64,000 nt of DNA from Salinisphaera hydrothermalis C41B8 (GCF_000732535.1 NZ_APNK01000021.1:1-64000), one strand, 5' to 3'. Counted from the first letter of the stretch, positions 7,394-16,181 are shown. Notes: a model not told the origin generated them from the sequence alone. Translations and numbers: made by a program.

Positions 7394-9268
7394 ATGTCAT
7401 CGATCAGTGCTCATCTGAAGGAAATCGAGAACGTTGCCGCCGGACGCCCATCGAGCCGCGACGGACTGGTGGTGAACTCCTGGTTGCGCTGTCTGAACGA
7501 ATATCGGCTCGACCCGAGCCAGCGCGGCAACGCCTACATCGTGCCCGGCGCCAAGTTGCGGGAGCACCAGCAGCAGGCTGAGGAACTGATCCGCATCAGC
7601 CGGGCTGCGCTCGATCATCTCTACGAGCAAGTGGCCGGGCACAACTATGTGCTGCTGCTGTCGGATGCGCGCGGCGTGTCCGTGGCCCACTATCGCAATC
7701 CCAAGCTCGACCCGGCGCTGCGCGATGCCGGGCTTTATCTGGGCGCAGACTGGGCCGAGGATCGCACCGGCACCTGTGCCGTGGGCGCCGCACTCGTCTC
7801 GCGTCAGCCGATCACCGTGCATCAGGACGATCACTTCGACCCGGCCCATATCGGGCTGACCTGTTCGGCGGCGCCCGTGTTCGACACCCTCGGCGAGCTG
7901 GTCGCCGTGGTGGATATCTCGCAGCTGCGTTCGGCGGTGCCGCGTTCCAGTCAGCAACTGGCGCGGCATCTGGTGATTGCCACCGCGCGGCGCGTGGAGT
8001 TGGCCAACCTGATGAGCCAGGCCGAAGGGCATTGGCTGCTGCGGTTGTCGCGCTCGCCGGATTTCATAGACAGCGATCCCGAAGCCGCGCTCGCCGTGGA
8101 CGGCGACGGCCGGATTCGGGGCATGACGCATGCGGCGTTCACCGCGTTGTCGCAGCGGATCGGCTTGACCGAGCACAGTGGCACCGCGCTGATCGGCCAG
8201 CCGATCGATACCTTGTTCGACCTGGATGCCGATACGCTCGACCAGTACAGGCGCGGCCAGTCGGCGCGCGATCGTATTCTGTATGCCGGTGGCCAGCCGC
8301 GACTGTTCGCCAGTGCCGAACCGCCGGCGACCCGCGCGCCGCGCACGATTCGCCGGCCGGTGGCCGAGCCGCGCGCCGATATGCCGGCTTCGCTGGCGCG
8401 TCTAACCGGTGGGGACGAGACGATGACGCGTCTGGCCCGTCGTGCCGCGCGTTTCGCTCAGCGCGATCTGCCGGTACTGATTCAGGGCGAAACCGGCACC
8501 GGCAAGGAAGTGCTGGCGCGCGCCGTGCACGCGGCTCGTTCGCACCCGGGGCCGTTCGTGGCGGTTAATTGCGCGGCGATTCCCGAGCACCTGATCGAAT
8601 CCGAACTGTTCGGCTATGCGCCGAATGCGTTCACCGGAGCGGCGCGCGGCGGCAAACGTGGTCTGATCGAAGCCGCCCATGGCGGCACCCTGTTTCTGGA
8701 CGAAATCGGCGACATGCCGCTGGCGTTGCAGAGTCGTCTGCTGCGGGTTCTGGCCGAGCGCTGCGTCACGCCCGTTGGCGCGCTGGAATCACGTCCGGTG
8801 GCGATTCATCTGATCTCGGCGACCCATGCACCGTTGGCCGATCGCGTGGCCCGCGGCGAATTCCGCGAGGATCTGTACTACCGGCTGAACGCTGCAGTAC
8901 TCAAACTGCCGCCGCTGCGAGAGCGGGCGGATTTCGACGCGCTCGCCGATACCATTCTCGACGAGATCGGTGCCGAGCACGGCGAACGCTATCAACTGTC
9001 GCGTGCAGCCCGCCGGCGGCTGGCCGCGCATCACTGGCCAGGCAATGTGCGTGAGCTGCGCAATGCGCTGTCGGTGGCGACGGCGTTGTGCGAACCGCCG
9101 ACCATCGAAGTCGACGATCTGCCCGACGAGATCGGAGCGTCCACGGGGCGTATCGGCCTGGAGGCACAGCTGGCCGAATGCGGCGGCAACGTGTCGGAAC
9201 TGGCGCGTCGACTCGGAGTGGACCGCACCACGGTCCATCGACGGCTCAAGCGATTGCGCACCCACTGA
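7394..9268 (+). CDS. acoR: Sigma-54-dependent activator, AcoR type
   Basis: A 624-aa sigma-54 enhancer-binding protein with an N-terminal GAF-like sensor (about 60-200), a central AAA+ domain and a C-terminal Fis-type helix-turn-helix (about 597-622, SELARRLGVDRTTVHRRLKR). Walker A is GETGTGKE (365-372) and Walker B GTLFLDEIGD (431-440). The sigma-54 contact loop reads NAFTGA (411-416) instead of the canonical GAFTGA. The architecture fits AcoR-type activators of alcohol, acetoin or aldehyde catabolism. It lies directly upstream of two alcohol dehydrogenase genes whose promoter region has a -24/-12 element, and a second such promoter precedes the aldehyde dehydrogenase at 15961, so both are probable targets. 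Confidence 0.92.
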   Translation: MSSISAHLKEIENVAAGRPSSRDGLVVNSWLRCLNEYRLDPSQRGNAYIVPGAKLREHQQQAEELIRISRAALDHLYEQVAGHNYVLLLSDARGVSVAHYRNPKLDPALRDAGLYLGADWAEDRTGTCAVGAALVSRQPITVHQDDHFDPAHIGLTCSAAPVFDTLGELVAVVDISQLRSAVPRSSQQLARHLVIATARRVELANLMSQAEGHWLLRLSRSPDFIDSDPEAALAVDGDGRIRGMTHAAFTALSQRIGLTEHSGTALIGQPIDTLFDLDADTLDQYRRGQSARDRILYAGGQPRLFASAEPPATRAPRTIRRPVAEPRADMPASLARLTGGDETMTRLARRAARFAQRDLPVLIQGETGTGKEVLARAVHAARSHPGPFVAVNCAAIPEHLIESELFGYAPNAFTGAARGGKRGLIEAAHGGTLFLDEIGDMPLALQSRLLRVLAERCVTPVGALESRPVAIHLISATHAPLADRVARGEFREDLYYRLNAAVLKLPPLRERADFDALADTILDEIGAEHGERYQLSRAARRRLAAHHWPGNVRELRNALSVATALCEPPTIEVDDLPDEIGASTGRIGLEAQLAECGGNVSELARRLGVDRTTVHRRLKRLRTH

Positions 9269-9288
9269 ATCTGACCTCGAGCACAGCC

Positions 9289-9303
9289 GCCACACCTGTG
9301 GCA
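9289..9303 (+). promoter_or_regulatory. Probable AcoR upstream activating site
   Basis: The 15-mer GCCACACCTGTGGCA has 6-bp inverted arms (GCCACA/TGTGGC) around CC. Its centre is 86 bp upstream of the GG of the -24/-12 promoter. A further half-site CTGTGGCA occurs at 9309-9316. The identical 15-mer occurs upstream of the aldehyde dehydrogenase gene at 16145-16159. An IHF-like AATCAGTGCCATG lies between site and promoter, as is common at sigma-54 promoters. Confidence 0.65.
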
Positions 9304-9380
9304 TCGGGCTGTGGCAGCGGCCGAGGCCGGCTCGGGGGTGTTTTTGATTAAGCCCTTTTAAATCAGTGCCATGAATTAAC

Positions 9381-9394
9381 GGCACGCGGTTTGC
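9381..9394 (+). promoter_or_regulatory. Sigma-54 (-24/-12) promoter for the alcohol dehydrogenase operon
   Basis: GGCACGCGGTTTGC has the invariant GG and GC separated by exactly 10 bp and matches the GGCACG-N4-TTGC consensus. It lies 67 bp upstream of the first alcohol dehydrogenase ATG and just downstream of the gene for a sigma-54 activator. Confidence 0.75.
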
Positions 9395-9460
9395 CATGTG
9401 TCCTCCAGAGCGTGTTCACGCGCCACAACGACACGGTCGATCGTGTCACTGAGGAGATTC

Positions 9461-10540
9461 ATGAAAGCACTGCGATTTCACGCCGCCGGCGATTTGCGTA
9501 TCGAGGACGTGGCCGAGCCTGCGGAACCGGGGCCGGATCAGGTCGTCATATCCAACCGCTTTGCCGGCATCTGTGGCACCGACCTGCATGAATATGCCTA
9601 TGGGCCGGTGTTCGTGCCGACCGAACCGCATCCGTTCACCGGGGCCACCGCGCCCCAGATTCTGGGCCACGAGTTCGGCGGGGTCGTGACCGCGGTCGGG
9701 CGGAACGTCACGCATTGCCAGCCGGGCGATCGGGTCTCGATCCAGCCGCTGCTGATGCCGCGCGTCGGCGACTACTACGCCGAGCGCGGCCTGTTCCATC
9801 TGAGCTCACAGCTCACGCTCGTGGGGCTGGGCTGGCACTCGGGCGGCATGGCCGAAGGCGCGCTGGTCAACGACTACAACGTGCAGGTGGTGCCCGAGGC
9901 GCTCACCGATCGCCAGGCCGCGCTCATCGAGCCAACCGCCGTGGCGGTGTATTCCTGCGACCGCGGTGGCGTATCGGCCGGTAACAGCGTGCTCGTCACC
10001 GGGGCCGGGCCGATCGGCATTCTGGCGCTGATGGCGGCCCGCGCGGCCGGCGCGACCCAGCTGTTCATATCGGATGTGAACGCCACGCGCCTGAAGCTGG
10101 CCGAAGCGGCGGTCCCGGGCGTGATCCCGATCAATCCGGTAGAGCAGAACGTGGGCGACACGATTCGCGATGCCACCGAAGGCCATGTCGGCTGCGATGT
10201 CGCCATCGAGTGTGCCGGCAACGAGCATGCGCTCAAGACCGGGCTGGATGCGGTGCGCAAGCAGGGCGTGATCGTACAGACCGGGCTTCACCCCGGCGAA
10301 AACCCGCTGAACTGGTTCGACGTGACGTTCAAGGACGTCGACGTGCGGGGTTCCTGGGCCTATCCAACCCATTACTGGCCGCGCGTGGCCCGGCTGATCG
10401 AGTCCGGCCAGATCCCGGCCGAGAACATCGTCACCCGCACGGTGACGCTGGACGACGCGGTGACCCGTGGTTTCGACGCCCTCATGGACCCGGCCGGCGG
10501 CCAGCTCAAGATCCTGATCGATCTCGAGAGTGCGGCCTGA
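9461..10540 (+). CDS. Zinc-dependent alcohol dehydrogenase (2,3-butanediol dehydrogenase-like), copy 1
   Basis: A 359-aa medium-chain dehydrogenase of the 2,3-butanediol/sorbitol dehydrogenase group. Zinc-binding features are visible: GICGTDLHEY (catalytic Cys), GHEFGG (His/Glu) and the nucleotide-binding VTGAGPIGILALMAARAAGA. The usual four-cysteine structural zinc lobe is not evident. Start at the ATG 9461 with GAGGAG about 5 nt upstream. It is first in a sigma-54-driven operon with a close paralogue (next gene) and a flavin monooxygenase. Likely role is oxidation of a secondary alcohol or diol to the ketone, or the reverse; the true substrate is unknown. Confidence 0.88.
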   Translation: MKALRFHAAGDLRIEDVAEPAEPGPDQVVISNRFAGICGTDLHEYAYGPVFVPTEPHPFTGATAPQILGHEFGGVVTAVGRNVTHCQPGDRVSIQPLLMPRVGDYYAERGLFHLSSQLTLVGLGWHSGGMAEGALVNDYNVQVVPEALTDRQAALIEPTAVAVYSCDRGGVSAGNSVLVTGAGPIGILALMAARAAGATQLFISDVNATRLKLAEAAVPGVIPINPVEQNVGDTIRDATEGHVGCDVAIECAGNEHALKTGLDAVRKQGVIVQTGLHPGENPLNWFDVTFKDVDVRGSWAYPTHYWPRVARLIESGQIPAENIVTRTVTLDDAVTRGFDALMDPAGGQLKILIDLESAA

Positions 10541-10571
10541 AACAGCGCTAACCCACAACAGGAGACACATC

Positions 10572-11651
10572 ATGCAGGCACTGCGCTTTCACGCCGCGAA
10601 AGATCTTCGGCTCGAAGAGGTTGATACCCCGCGCGATCCGGCCCCGGGCCAAGTGGTAGTGGCTAATCGCTTCTGCGGCATCTGTGGCACCGATCTGCAC
10701 GAATACGCCTACGGGCCGATCTTCATTCCCACGGAGCCGCATCCGTTTTCCGGCGCGCAGTTCCCGCAGACGCTCGGCCACGAGTTCGGCGGGGTCGTAA
10801 CGGCGGTAGGCGACGGCGTGAACAACGCCGCGGTGGGTGATCGGGTTTCGATCCAGCCGCTGATCATGCCGCGCACCGGCGATTATTTCGCCGAACGCGG
10901 CCTGTTTCATCTGTCCGAGCAGCTGGCGCTGGTCGGCCTGTCCTGGGATTACGGCGGCATGTCGGGGGCGGCGCTAGTCAACGACTACAACGTGCAGGTG
11001 ATTCCCGAGGCCATGACCGACGAGCAGGCCGCGCTGGTCGAGCCGACCGCGGTCGCGGTCTATGCCTGCGATCGGGGCGAAGTATCCGCCGGCAGCAGTG
11101 TTCTGGTGGCCGGTTCTGGCCCGATCGGCATTTTGATGCTGCTCGCGGCGCGGGCTGCCGGGGCGACCCAGCTGTTCGTCTCGGACATCAACCCGACCCG
11201 GCTGGCGCTGGCCGAGCAAGCCGTGCCGGGCGTGATCCCCATCAATGCCCGGAGCGAATCGGTGGGCGACGTGGTACGCGATCATACTGAAGGCCATGTC
11301 GGCTGCGATGTGGCGATCGAATGCGCCGGCAACGAGCACGCACTGAAGTCGGCGCTCGACGCCGTACGCAAGCAGGGCACGATCGTGCAGACCGGGCTGC
11401 ACCCGGGCGAGAACCCGCTGAACTGGTTCGACGTCACGTTCAAGGACGTCGACGTGCGCGGTTCCTGGTGCTACCCGACCTATTACTGGCCGCGCGTATG
11501 CCGGCTGATCGCCAGCGGCCAGATCCCGGCCGAGCGGGCGGTAACGCGCCGTATCGCGCTGGAAGACGCCGTCGAGCACGGCTTCGATGCGCTGCTCGAT
11601 CCGGCCGGCACCGAACTCAAGATCCTGATCGATCTCGAAAACGCGGCCTGA
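10572..11651 (+). CDS. Zinc-dependent alcohol dehydrogenase (2,3-butanediol dehydrogenase-like), copy 2
   Basis: A 359-aa tandem paralogue of the preceding gene, with the same length and long identical blocks, for example LHPGENPLNWFDVTFKDVDV and CDVAIECAGNEHALK. Zinc and NAD motifs are conserved (GICGTDLHEY, GHEFGG, VAGSGPIGILMLLAARAAGA). Start at 10572 is supported by an AGGAGA Shine-Dalgarno; it begins 32 bp after copy 1. The duplication has diverged enough that the copies may differ in stereospecificity or substrate. Co-transcription with copy 1 and the monooxygenase is inferred from spacing and the single terminator after the third gene. Confidence 0.88.
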   Translation: MQALRFHAAKDLRLEEVDTPRDPAPGQVVVANRFCGICGTDLHEYAYGPIFIPTEPHPFSGAQFPQTLGHEFGGVVTAVGDGVNNAAVGDRVSIQPLIMPRTGDYFAERGLFHLSEQLALVGLSWDYGGMSGAALVNDYNVQVIPEAMTDEQAALVEPTAVAVYACDRGEVSAGSSVLVAGSGPIGILMLLAARAAGATQLFVSDINPTRLALAEQAVPGVIPINARSESVGDVVRDHTEGHVGCDVAIECAGNEHALKSALDAVRKQGTIVQTGLHPGENPLNWFDVTFKDVDVRGSWCYPTYYWPRVCRLIASGQIPAERAVTRRIALEDAVEHGFDALLDPAGTELKILIDLENAA

Positions 11652-11690
11652 CCCGATTATTCCAAAAACAGCGAAAGAGAGGAGAAAACC

Positions 11691-13493
11691 ATGCTGGACA
11701 CTGCCGCAGGCACCAAGATCCAGAATGTGCTGTCGGCGCTCAACAAGGCGCTGATCAATCGCAACATCGACGAGGCCCTGGAGCTGTTCGCCGAGGACTG
11801 CTACTGGCGGGATCTCGTGGCCTTTACCTGGAACATCAAAACCGTCGAGGGCAAGGCGCAGATCCGCGACATGCTGGAAAGCCGGCTCGACGACGTGCAA
11901 CCGGCCGACTGGACCGTGGACGACAACGAGGAACCCTCGCACGCCGACGGCATCACCGAGGGCTTCATCGAGTTCGATACGGGTGTTGCCCGTGGTTACG
12001 GCTATATCCGGCTCAAGAACGGGCTGATCTGGACGCTGCTGACCACGATGCACGAGCTCAAGGGCTATGAAGAACCGAAAGGCCTGTCGCGCCCGCTCGG
12101 GGCCAAGCACGGCGAGCATCAGGGCGAGCCGACCTGGGCCGAGGAACGCGAGGCGGAGCTGGCCGAACTCGGCGTCACGACTCAGCCCTATGTCCTGATC
12201 ATCGGCGGCGGGCAGGGCGGCATCGCGTTGGCCGCCCGGTTGCGCCAGCATGGCGTGCCGGCACTGATCGTCGAGAAGAACGAACGTCCGGGCGATTCCT
12301 GGCGTAAGCGCTACAAGTCGCTGTGTCTGCACGACCCGGTGTGGTACGACCACCTCCCGTACATCAAATTTCCGGACAACTGGCCGGTGTTCTCGCCGAA
12401 GGACAAGGTCGGCGACTGGTTGGAGATGTACGCCAAGGTCATGGAACTGAACTTCTGGGGTTCGACTGCGGCCAAGCGCGCCAGCTACGACGAAGCGACT
12501 CAGACCTGGACCGTCGTGGTCGACAAAGACGGCGAAGAAATCACCCTGAAGCCGAAGCAGCTGGTGCTGGCCACCGGCATGTCGGCCAAGCCGAACGTAC
12601 CCGCGATTCCCGGCCAGGATCGCTTCCAGGGCATCCAGCAGCATTCCTCCGAGCACCCCGGGCCGGACGGGATGGAAGGTAAGAAAGTTGTCGTCATCGG
12701 CTCGAACAACTCATCGCACGACATCTGCGCGGCGCTCGCCGAACACGGCGTGGACGTGACCATGGTGCAGCGTTCGTCGACGCACATCTCGCGTTCGGAA
12801 TCGCTGATGAAGCACTCGCTGGGGCCGCTGTATTCAGAGGAAGCGCTGGCCAACGGCATTACGACCGAGAAGGCGGATCTGCTGTTTGCTTCCATCCCCT
12901 ACGGCATCATGGCCGACTTCCAGAAGCCGATCTTCGACACCATTCGCGAAGAGGACGCCGAGTTCTATCGGCAGCTGGAAGAGGCCGGCTTCATGCTGGA
13001 TTTCGGGCCCGACGATTCCGGCCTTTTCATGAAGTACCTGCGCCGGGCCTCGGGCTATTACATCGATGTCGGCGCATCGCAGCTGATCATCGACGGCAAA
13101 ATCAAGCTCGCGAGCGGCTCGGACGTGAAAGAGCTGACCGAGCACAGCGTCCTGCTCGAAGATGGCCGCGAACTGCCCGCCGATGTGGTCATCTATGCGA
13201 CCGGCTATGGCTCGATGAACGGCTGGGCGGCCGACCTGATTTCCCAGGACGTGGCGGACAAGGTCGGCAAGGTCTGGGGGCTGGGCTCCGACACGCCCAA
13301 GGATCCCGGCCCGTGGGAAGGCGAGCAGCGCAACATGTGGAAGCCCACACAACAGGACGGGCTGTGGTTCCACGGCGGCAATCTGGCGCAGTCGCGCCAT
13401 TATTCCCACTACTTGGCGCTGCAGCTCAAGGCTCGGATGGAAGGCATTCCGACCCCGGTCTACGGGCTGCAGGAAACTCATCACCTGAGCTGA
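11691..13493 (+). CDS. Flavin-containing monooxygenase with N-terminal NTF2/SnoaL-like domain
   Basis: A 600-aa protein in two parts. Residues 1-125 form an NTF2/SnoaL-like alpha+beta barrel (nuclear transport factor 2 fold). From about 165 onward is a class B flavin monooxygenase with the FAD motif GGGQGG (172-177). A Baeyer-Villiger/FMO-like fingerprint FQGIQQHSSEH (312-322) ends in His where most relatives have Trp or Tyr. The second dinucleotide motif is unusual, GSNNSS (337-342) rather than GxGxSG/A. It would use NAD(P)H and O2 to oxygenate a ketone, aldehyde or soft nucleophile. It follows the dehydrogenases by 39 bp and ends the operon. Substrate unknown. Confidence 0.82.
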   Translation: MLDTAAGTKIQNVLSALNKALINRNIDEALELFAEDCYWRDLVAFTWNIKTVEGKAQIRDMLESRLDDVQPADWTVDDNEEPSHADGITEGFIEFDTGVARGYGYIRLKNGLIWTLLTTMHELKGYEEPKGLSRPLGAKHGEHQGEPTWAEEREAELAELGVTTQPYVLIIGGGQGGIALAARLRQHGVPALIVEKNERPGDSWRKRYKSLCLHDPVWYDHLPYIKFPDNWPVFSPKDKVGDWLEMYAKVMELNFWGSTAAKRASYDEATQTWTVVVDKDGEEITLKPKQLVLATGMSAKPNVPAIPGQDRFQGIQQHSSEHPGPDGMEGKKVVVIGSNNSSHDICAALAEHGVDVTMVQRSSTHISRSESLMKHSLGPLYSEEALANGITTEKADLLFASIPYGIMADFQKPIFDTIREEDAEFYRQLEEAGFMLDFGPDDSGLFMKYLRRASGYYIDVGASQLIIDGKIKLASGSDVKELTEHSVLLEDGRELPADVVIYATGYGSMNGWAADLISQDVADKVGKVWGLGSDTPKDPGPWEGEQRNMWKPTQQDGLWFHGGNLAQSRHYSHYLALQLKARMEGIPTPVYGLQETHHLS

Positions 13494-13513
13494 CTCCGGC
13501 TCCTCCAGACTTT

Positions 13514-13538
13514 GCGGGGCTTCGGCCCCGCTTTTTTT
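13514..13538 (+). terminator. Rho-independent terminator after the monooxygenase
   Basis: GCGGGGC-TTCG-GCCCCGC stem-loop followed by seven T residues, 20 bp after the monooxygenase stop. Confidence 0.92.
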
Positions 13539-13676
13539 GACCGCCGATGTGTGAATAGTCGGCCAGGCGTCGTGAGACCGATTGCCGCGGCGTCGCTGGG
13601 GTTCGCGCTCTATGCTCGCAATTTACCAAAGCGTCGGCCGGCGACCGATCGGTCCGATCGCCGGCTCGTAAGCGTT

Positions 13677-14081
13677 TTATTCGCGGCCTTCGTATTGAGC
13701 GTCGGTGACTTTTTCGAGCCAGGTCACCGGGCCGTCTTCGCCTTTTTCCTGGATTGCGATGTGAGTCATCGCGGTGTCCGGCCCGGCGCCGTGCCAGTGT
13801 CGTTCACCCGGCGGAAACCAGATCACGTCGCCCGGATGGATGGTTTCGATGGGCCCGTCTTCGCGCTGTACGCGGCCACAGCCGGACGTCACGATCAGCG
13901 TCTGGCCGTAGGGATGGGTATGCCAGGCGGTACGGGCCTTGGGTTCGAACGTGACGCTGGCGCCGGCCGCCCGGGCCGGGGCGGCCGCACTGAACAGCGG
14001 GTCGATTCGCACGGTGCCGGTGAAATAGTCCTCGGGGCCCGGGTTCGATGGCCGGGTGCCGTTGCGGCTGATATCCATCAT
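13677..14081 (-). CDS. Cupin-domain protein
   Basis: A 134-aa single-domain cupin. The metal-binding motif 1 reads [17 protein letters not shown] with the two His, and motif 2 includes [16 protein letters not shown]. Small cupins of this type occur as quercetinase-like, mandelonitrile-lyase-like or ketone-related enzymes, so the reaction cannot be assigned. The start was placed at the double ATG at 14081/14078, preceded by GAGGA. It lies between the AcoR operon and the aldehyde dehydrogenase gene, so membership of the same catabolic set is possible, but no shared promoter is visible. Confidence 0.8.
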   Translation of the reverse strand: MMDISRNGTRPSNPGPEDYFTGTVRIDPLFSAAAPARAAGASVTFEPKARTAWHTHPYGQTLIVTSGCGRVQREDGPIETIHPGDVIWFPPGERHWHGAGPDTAMTHIAIQEKGEDGPVTWLEKVTDAQYEGRE

Positions 14082-14394
14082 GGAGTCCTCGATTGGCGTG
14101 AGTGATGTTGTCGCTGCGATCCATCGACCGGCGCGCTGCGAGCGCTGTACGGCTTGGGCGGCTGCGCGTTGGGACGTGGGCGGTGCATTTTCCAACAACG
14201 TGCCATCGCTGCGGGCGTTGGCGAGCCCATGGTATGTCGAAACGCTTCAACGCCTGGATAACGCGGTGTCGATCGACGCCGCCATGCTTGTTGCTGATTT
14301 TGCGGGCATCCATCTTCGGTTTTGAACCGCCTGATTGCGTCGCGGCGTTACGGTCGAGCGGGTGGCGTGCGCGATGGGCGCGCGTTGTCAGCAC

Positions 14395-14426
14395 AATAAA
14401 AAGCCGGCTCCTGCTGGAGCCGGCTT
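14395..14426 (-). terminator. Rho-independent terminator of the aldehyde dehydrogenase gene
   Basis: AAGCCGGCTCC and GGAGCCGGCTT form an 11-bp stem with a 4-nt loop; on the minus strand it continues into TTTTTATT, 24 bp after the gene's stop. Confidence 0.88.
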
Positions 14427-14449
14427 GTTTGCAGGCGTGTATACGGACG

Positions 14450-15961
14450 TTACAGCGACACCGCGACCGCCTTGGTTTCGGTGTAGTTGTTGAGCACTTG
14501 TTCGCCCATTTCACGGCCCCAGCCGGACTGCTTGAAACCGCCGAAGGGCAAGGCGGCATCGAAGATGTTGTAGCAGTTTACCCATACGGTGCCGGCGCGG
14601 ATCTTGGCCGCCAGCTTGTGGGCTTTGCCGATGTCCTGGGTCCAGACGCCGGAGGCCAGGCCGAAGACGGTGTCGTTGGCGCGCTTGATGAGATCGGCAT
14701 CGACATCCTTGAACTTCGTGGCGGCCACGACCGGTCCGAAGATTTCTTCCTGATAGACGCTCATGTCGTCCGATACGTCGACCAGCACGGTGGGTTTGAC
14801 GAAATAGCCGTCGCCTTCGCCGCGCTCGCCGCCCGCGGCGGCCCGGGCGCCCTGTTTGCGGCCGGCTTCGAGATAGCCGGTGACGCGCTCGAGCTGGGTT
14901 CGGGACACCAGCGGGCCCATCTGGGTTTCCGGGTCCAGGCCCGGGCCAAGCTTGATGTTGCGCGCGTATTCAGCCACGCCTTCCACGACCTGGTCGTAGA
15001 CTTTCTCGTGCACGAACAGACGCGAGCCGGCGGCACAGCACTGGCCGTGATTGAAGAAGATGGCGTTGGCGGCGCCGGGGATGGCCTTCTCGAGATCGGC
15101 GTCGTCCAGAATGATGTTCGGCGACTTGCCGCCCAGCTCCAGCGACACTTTCTTGAGGTTGCCCTGGGCGGCGTTGACGATCAGCCGGCCGACTTCGGTC
15201 GAGCCGGTGAAAGCGATCTTGTCGACGTGCGGATGTGCCGCGATCGGCGCGCCGGCTTCCTCGCCGAAGCCGGTGAGCATGTTGACCACGCCGTCCGGTA
15301 CGCCGGCTTCCTGCATGATCTCGGCGAGCTTCAGGCCCGACAGCGGCGTTTCCTCGGCGAGTTTCATGACGACCGTGTTACCGCAGGCTAGCGCCGGGCC
15401 GAGTTTCCAGGCGGCCATCAACAGCGGGAAGTTCCAAGGAATGATCTGGCCACAGACGCCGACCGGCTCGCGGCGGGTATAGGCATGCCATTCGGCGCCC
15501 GGCGCGTAGGGCACGGTCAGGCCAATCTGCTCGCCGTTGAGCTTGGTCGCCCAGCCGGCCATGTACTGAAACAACTCGGCGGCCAAGGGGACATCCGCCG
15601 CGCGGGCGATGGAAATCGGCTTGCCGTTGTCGAGTGCTTCGAGCTGAGCCAGTTCTTCCTGATGTTCCATGATCAGGTCGCCGATCTTCCAGACGATGCG
15701 GCCGCGCTCGGCGGGCGACATCTGCGTCCAGGGCCCGTCGTCGAACGCTTTACGCGCGGCTCGCACCGCCTTGTCGACGTCGGCCTTGGCCGCCGACTGG
15801 GCCTGGGCGATGACTTCATCGGTGGCGGGGTTGTAGACCTCGAAGGTCTTGCCGGATTCGGCGGCGACCCACTGGCCGCCAATCAACATCTTGCGGGGGG
15901 TATCAATGAACTCTCGGACGCTGGATTCGAGTTCGACTTCGCGGGCAGCGACTGCGCACAT
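14450..15961 (-). CDS. NAD-dependent aldehyde dehydrogenase (phenylacetaldehyde/acetaldehyde dehydrogenase type)
   Basis: A 503-aa ALDH with all catalytic motifs: IIPWNFPLLMAAWKLGPAL, FTGSTEVGR, the general-base Glu in LELGGKSPN and the active-site Cys in FFNHGQCCAAGSR. It would oxidise an aldehyde to the acid with NAD+. The gene has its own terminator and, upstream, a consensus -24/-12 promoter (16054-16067) plus two copies of the palindrome found before the alcohol dehydrogenases. It is therefore probably under the AcoR-like activator and would handle the aldehyde formed by that pathway. Overall similarity suggests the FeaB/StyD or general acetaldehyde group; the exact substrate is open. 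Confidence 0.9.
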   Translation of the reverse strand: MCAVAAREVELESSVREFIDTPRKMLIGGQWVAAESGKTFEVYNPATDEVIAQAQSAAKADVDKAVRAARKAFDDGPWTQMSPAERGRIVWKIGDLIMEHQEELAQLEALDNGKPISIARAADVPLAAELFQYMAGWATKLNGEQIGLTVPYAPGAEWHAYTRREPVGVCGQIIPWNFPLLMAAWKLGPALACGNTVVMKLAEETPLSGLKLAEIMQEAGVPDGVVNMLTGFGEEAGAPIAAHPHVDKIAFTGSTEVGRLIVNAAQGNLKKVSLELGGKSPNIILDDADLEKAIPGAANAIFFNHGQCCAAGSRLFVHEKVYDQVVEGVAEYARNIKLGPGLDPETQMGPLVSRTQLERVTGYLEAGRKQGARAAAGGERGEGDGYFVKPTVLVDVSDDMSVYQEEIFGPVVAATKFKDVDADLIKRANDTVFGLASGVWTQDIGKAHKLAAKIRAGTVWVNCYNIFDAALPFGGFKQSGWGREMGEQVLNNYTETKAVAVSL

Positions 15962-16053
15962 GGTGTTCTCCTCGGTTATATACGTTATGGCGCCCCGTTC
16001 GCGACGGAGCGGACGACGAACCTATGCTCGAACGTCGGTCCCCATGTAATAAC

Positions 16054-16068
16054 GCAAGTTCTACGCCA
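16054..16068 (-). promoter_or_regulatory. Sigma-54 (-24/-12) promoter for the aldehyde dehydrogenase gene
   Basis: On the minus strand TGGCGTAGAACTTGC has GG and GC exactly 10 bp apart and fits TGGC-N7-TTGC. It lies about 93 bp upstream of the aldehyde dehydrogenase ATG. Confidence 0.72.
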
Positions 16069-16144
16069 GTGGGAAGTCGTGCCATCAATCAGCGCCAACG
16101 CAGCGTCGTGGGATCGTGTGCGACCGTATTGCGCCGTCTTTATT

Positions 16145-16181
16145 GCCACACCTGTGGCAGCGCTGATGCCACAGGTGTCGC
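16145..16181 (-). promoter_or_regulatory. Paired AcoR-type upstream activating sites
   Basis: GCCACACCTGTGGCA (16145-16159) is identical to the site upstream of the alcohol dehydrogenases. A second copy in reverse orientation, TGCCACAGGTGTCGC (16167-16181), has one mismatch and is 22 bp away, two helical turns. The first site's centre is 85 bp from the GG of the -24/-12 promoter, against 86 bp at the other locus. The rest of the gene-free interval 15962-16442 shows nothing else I can name. Confidence 0.65.
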
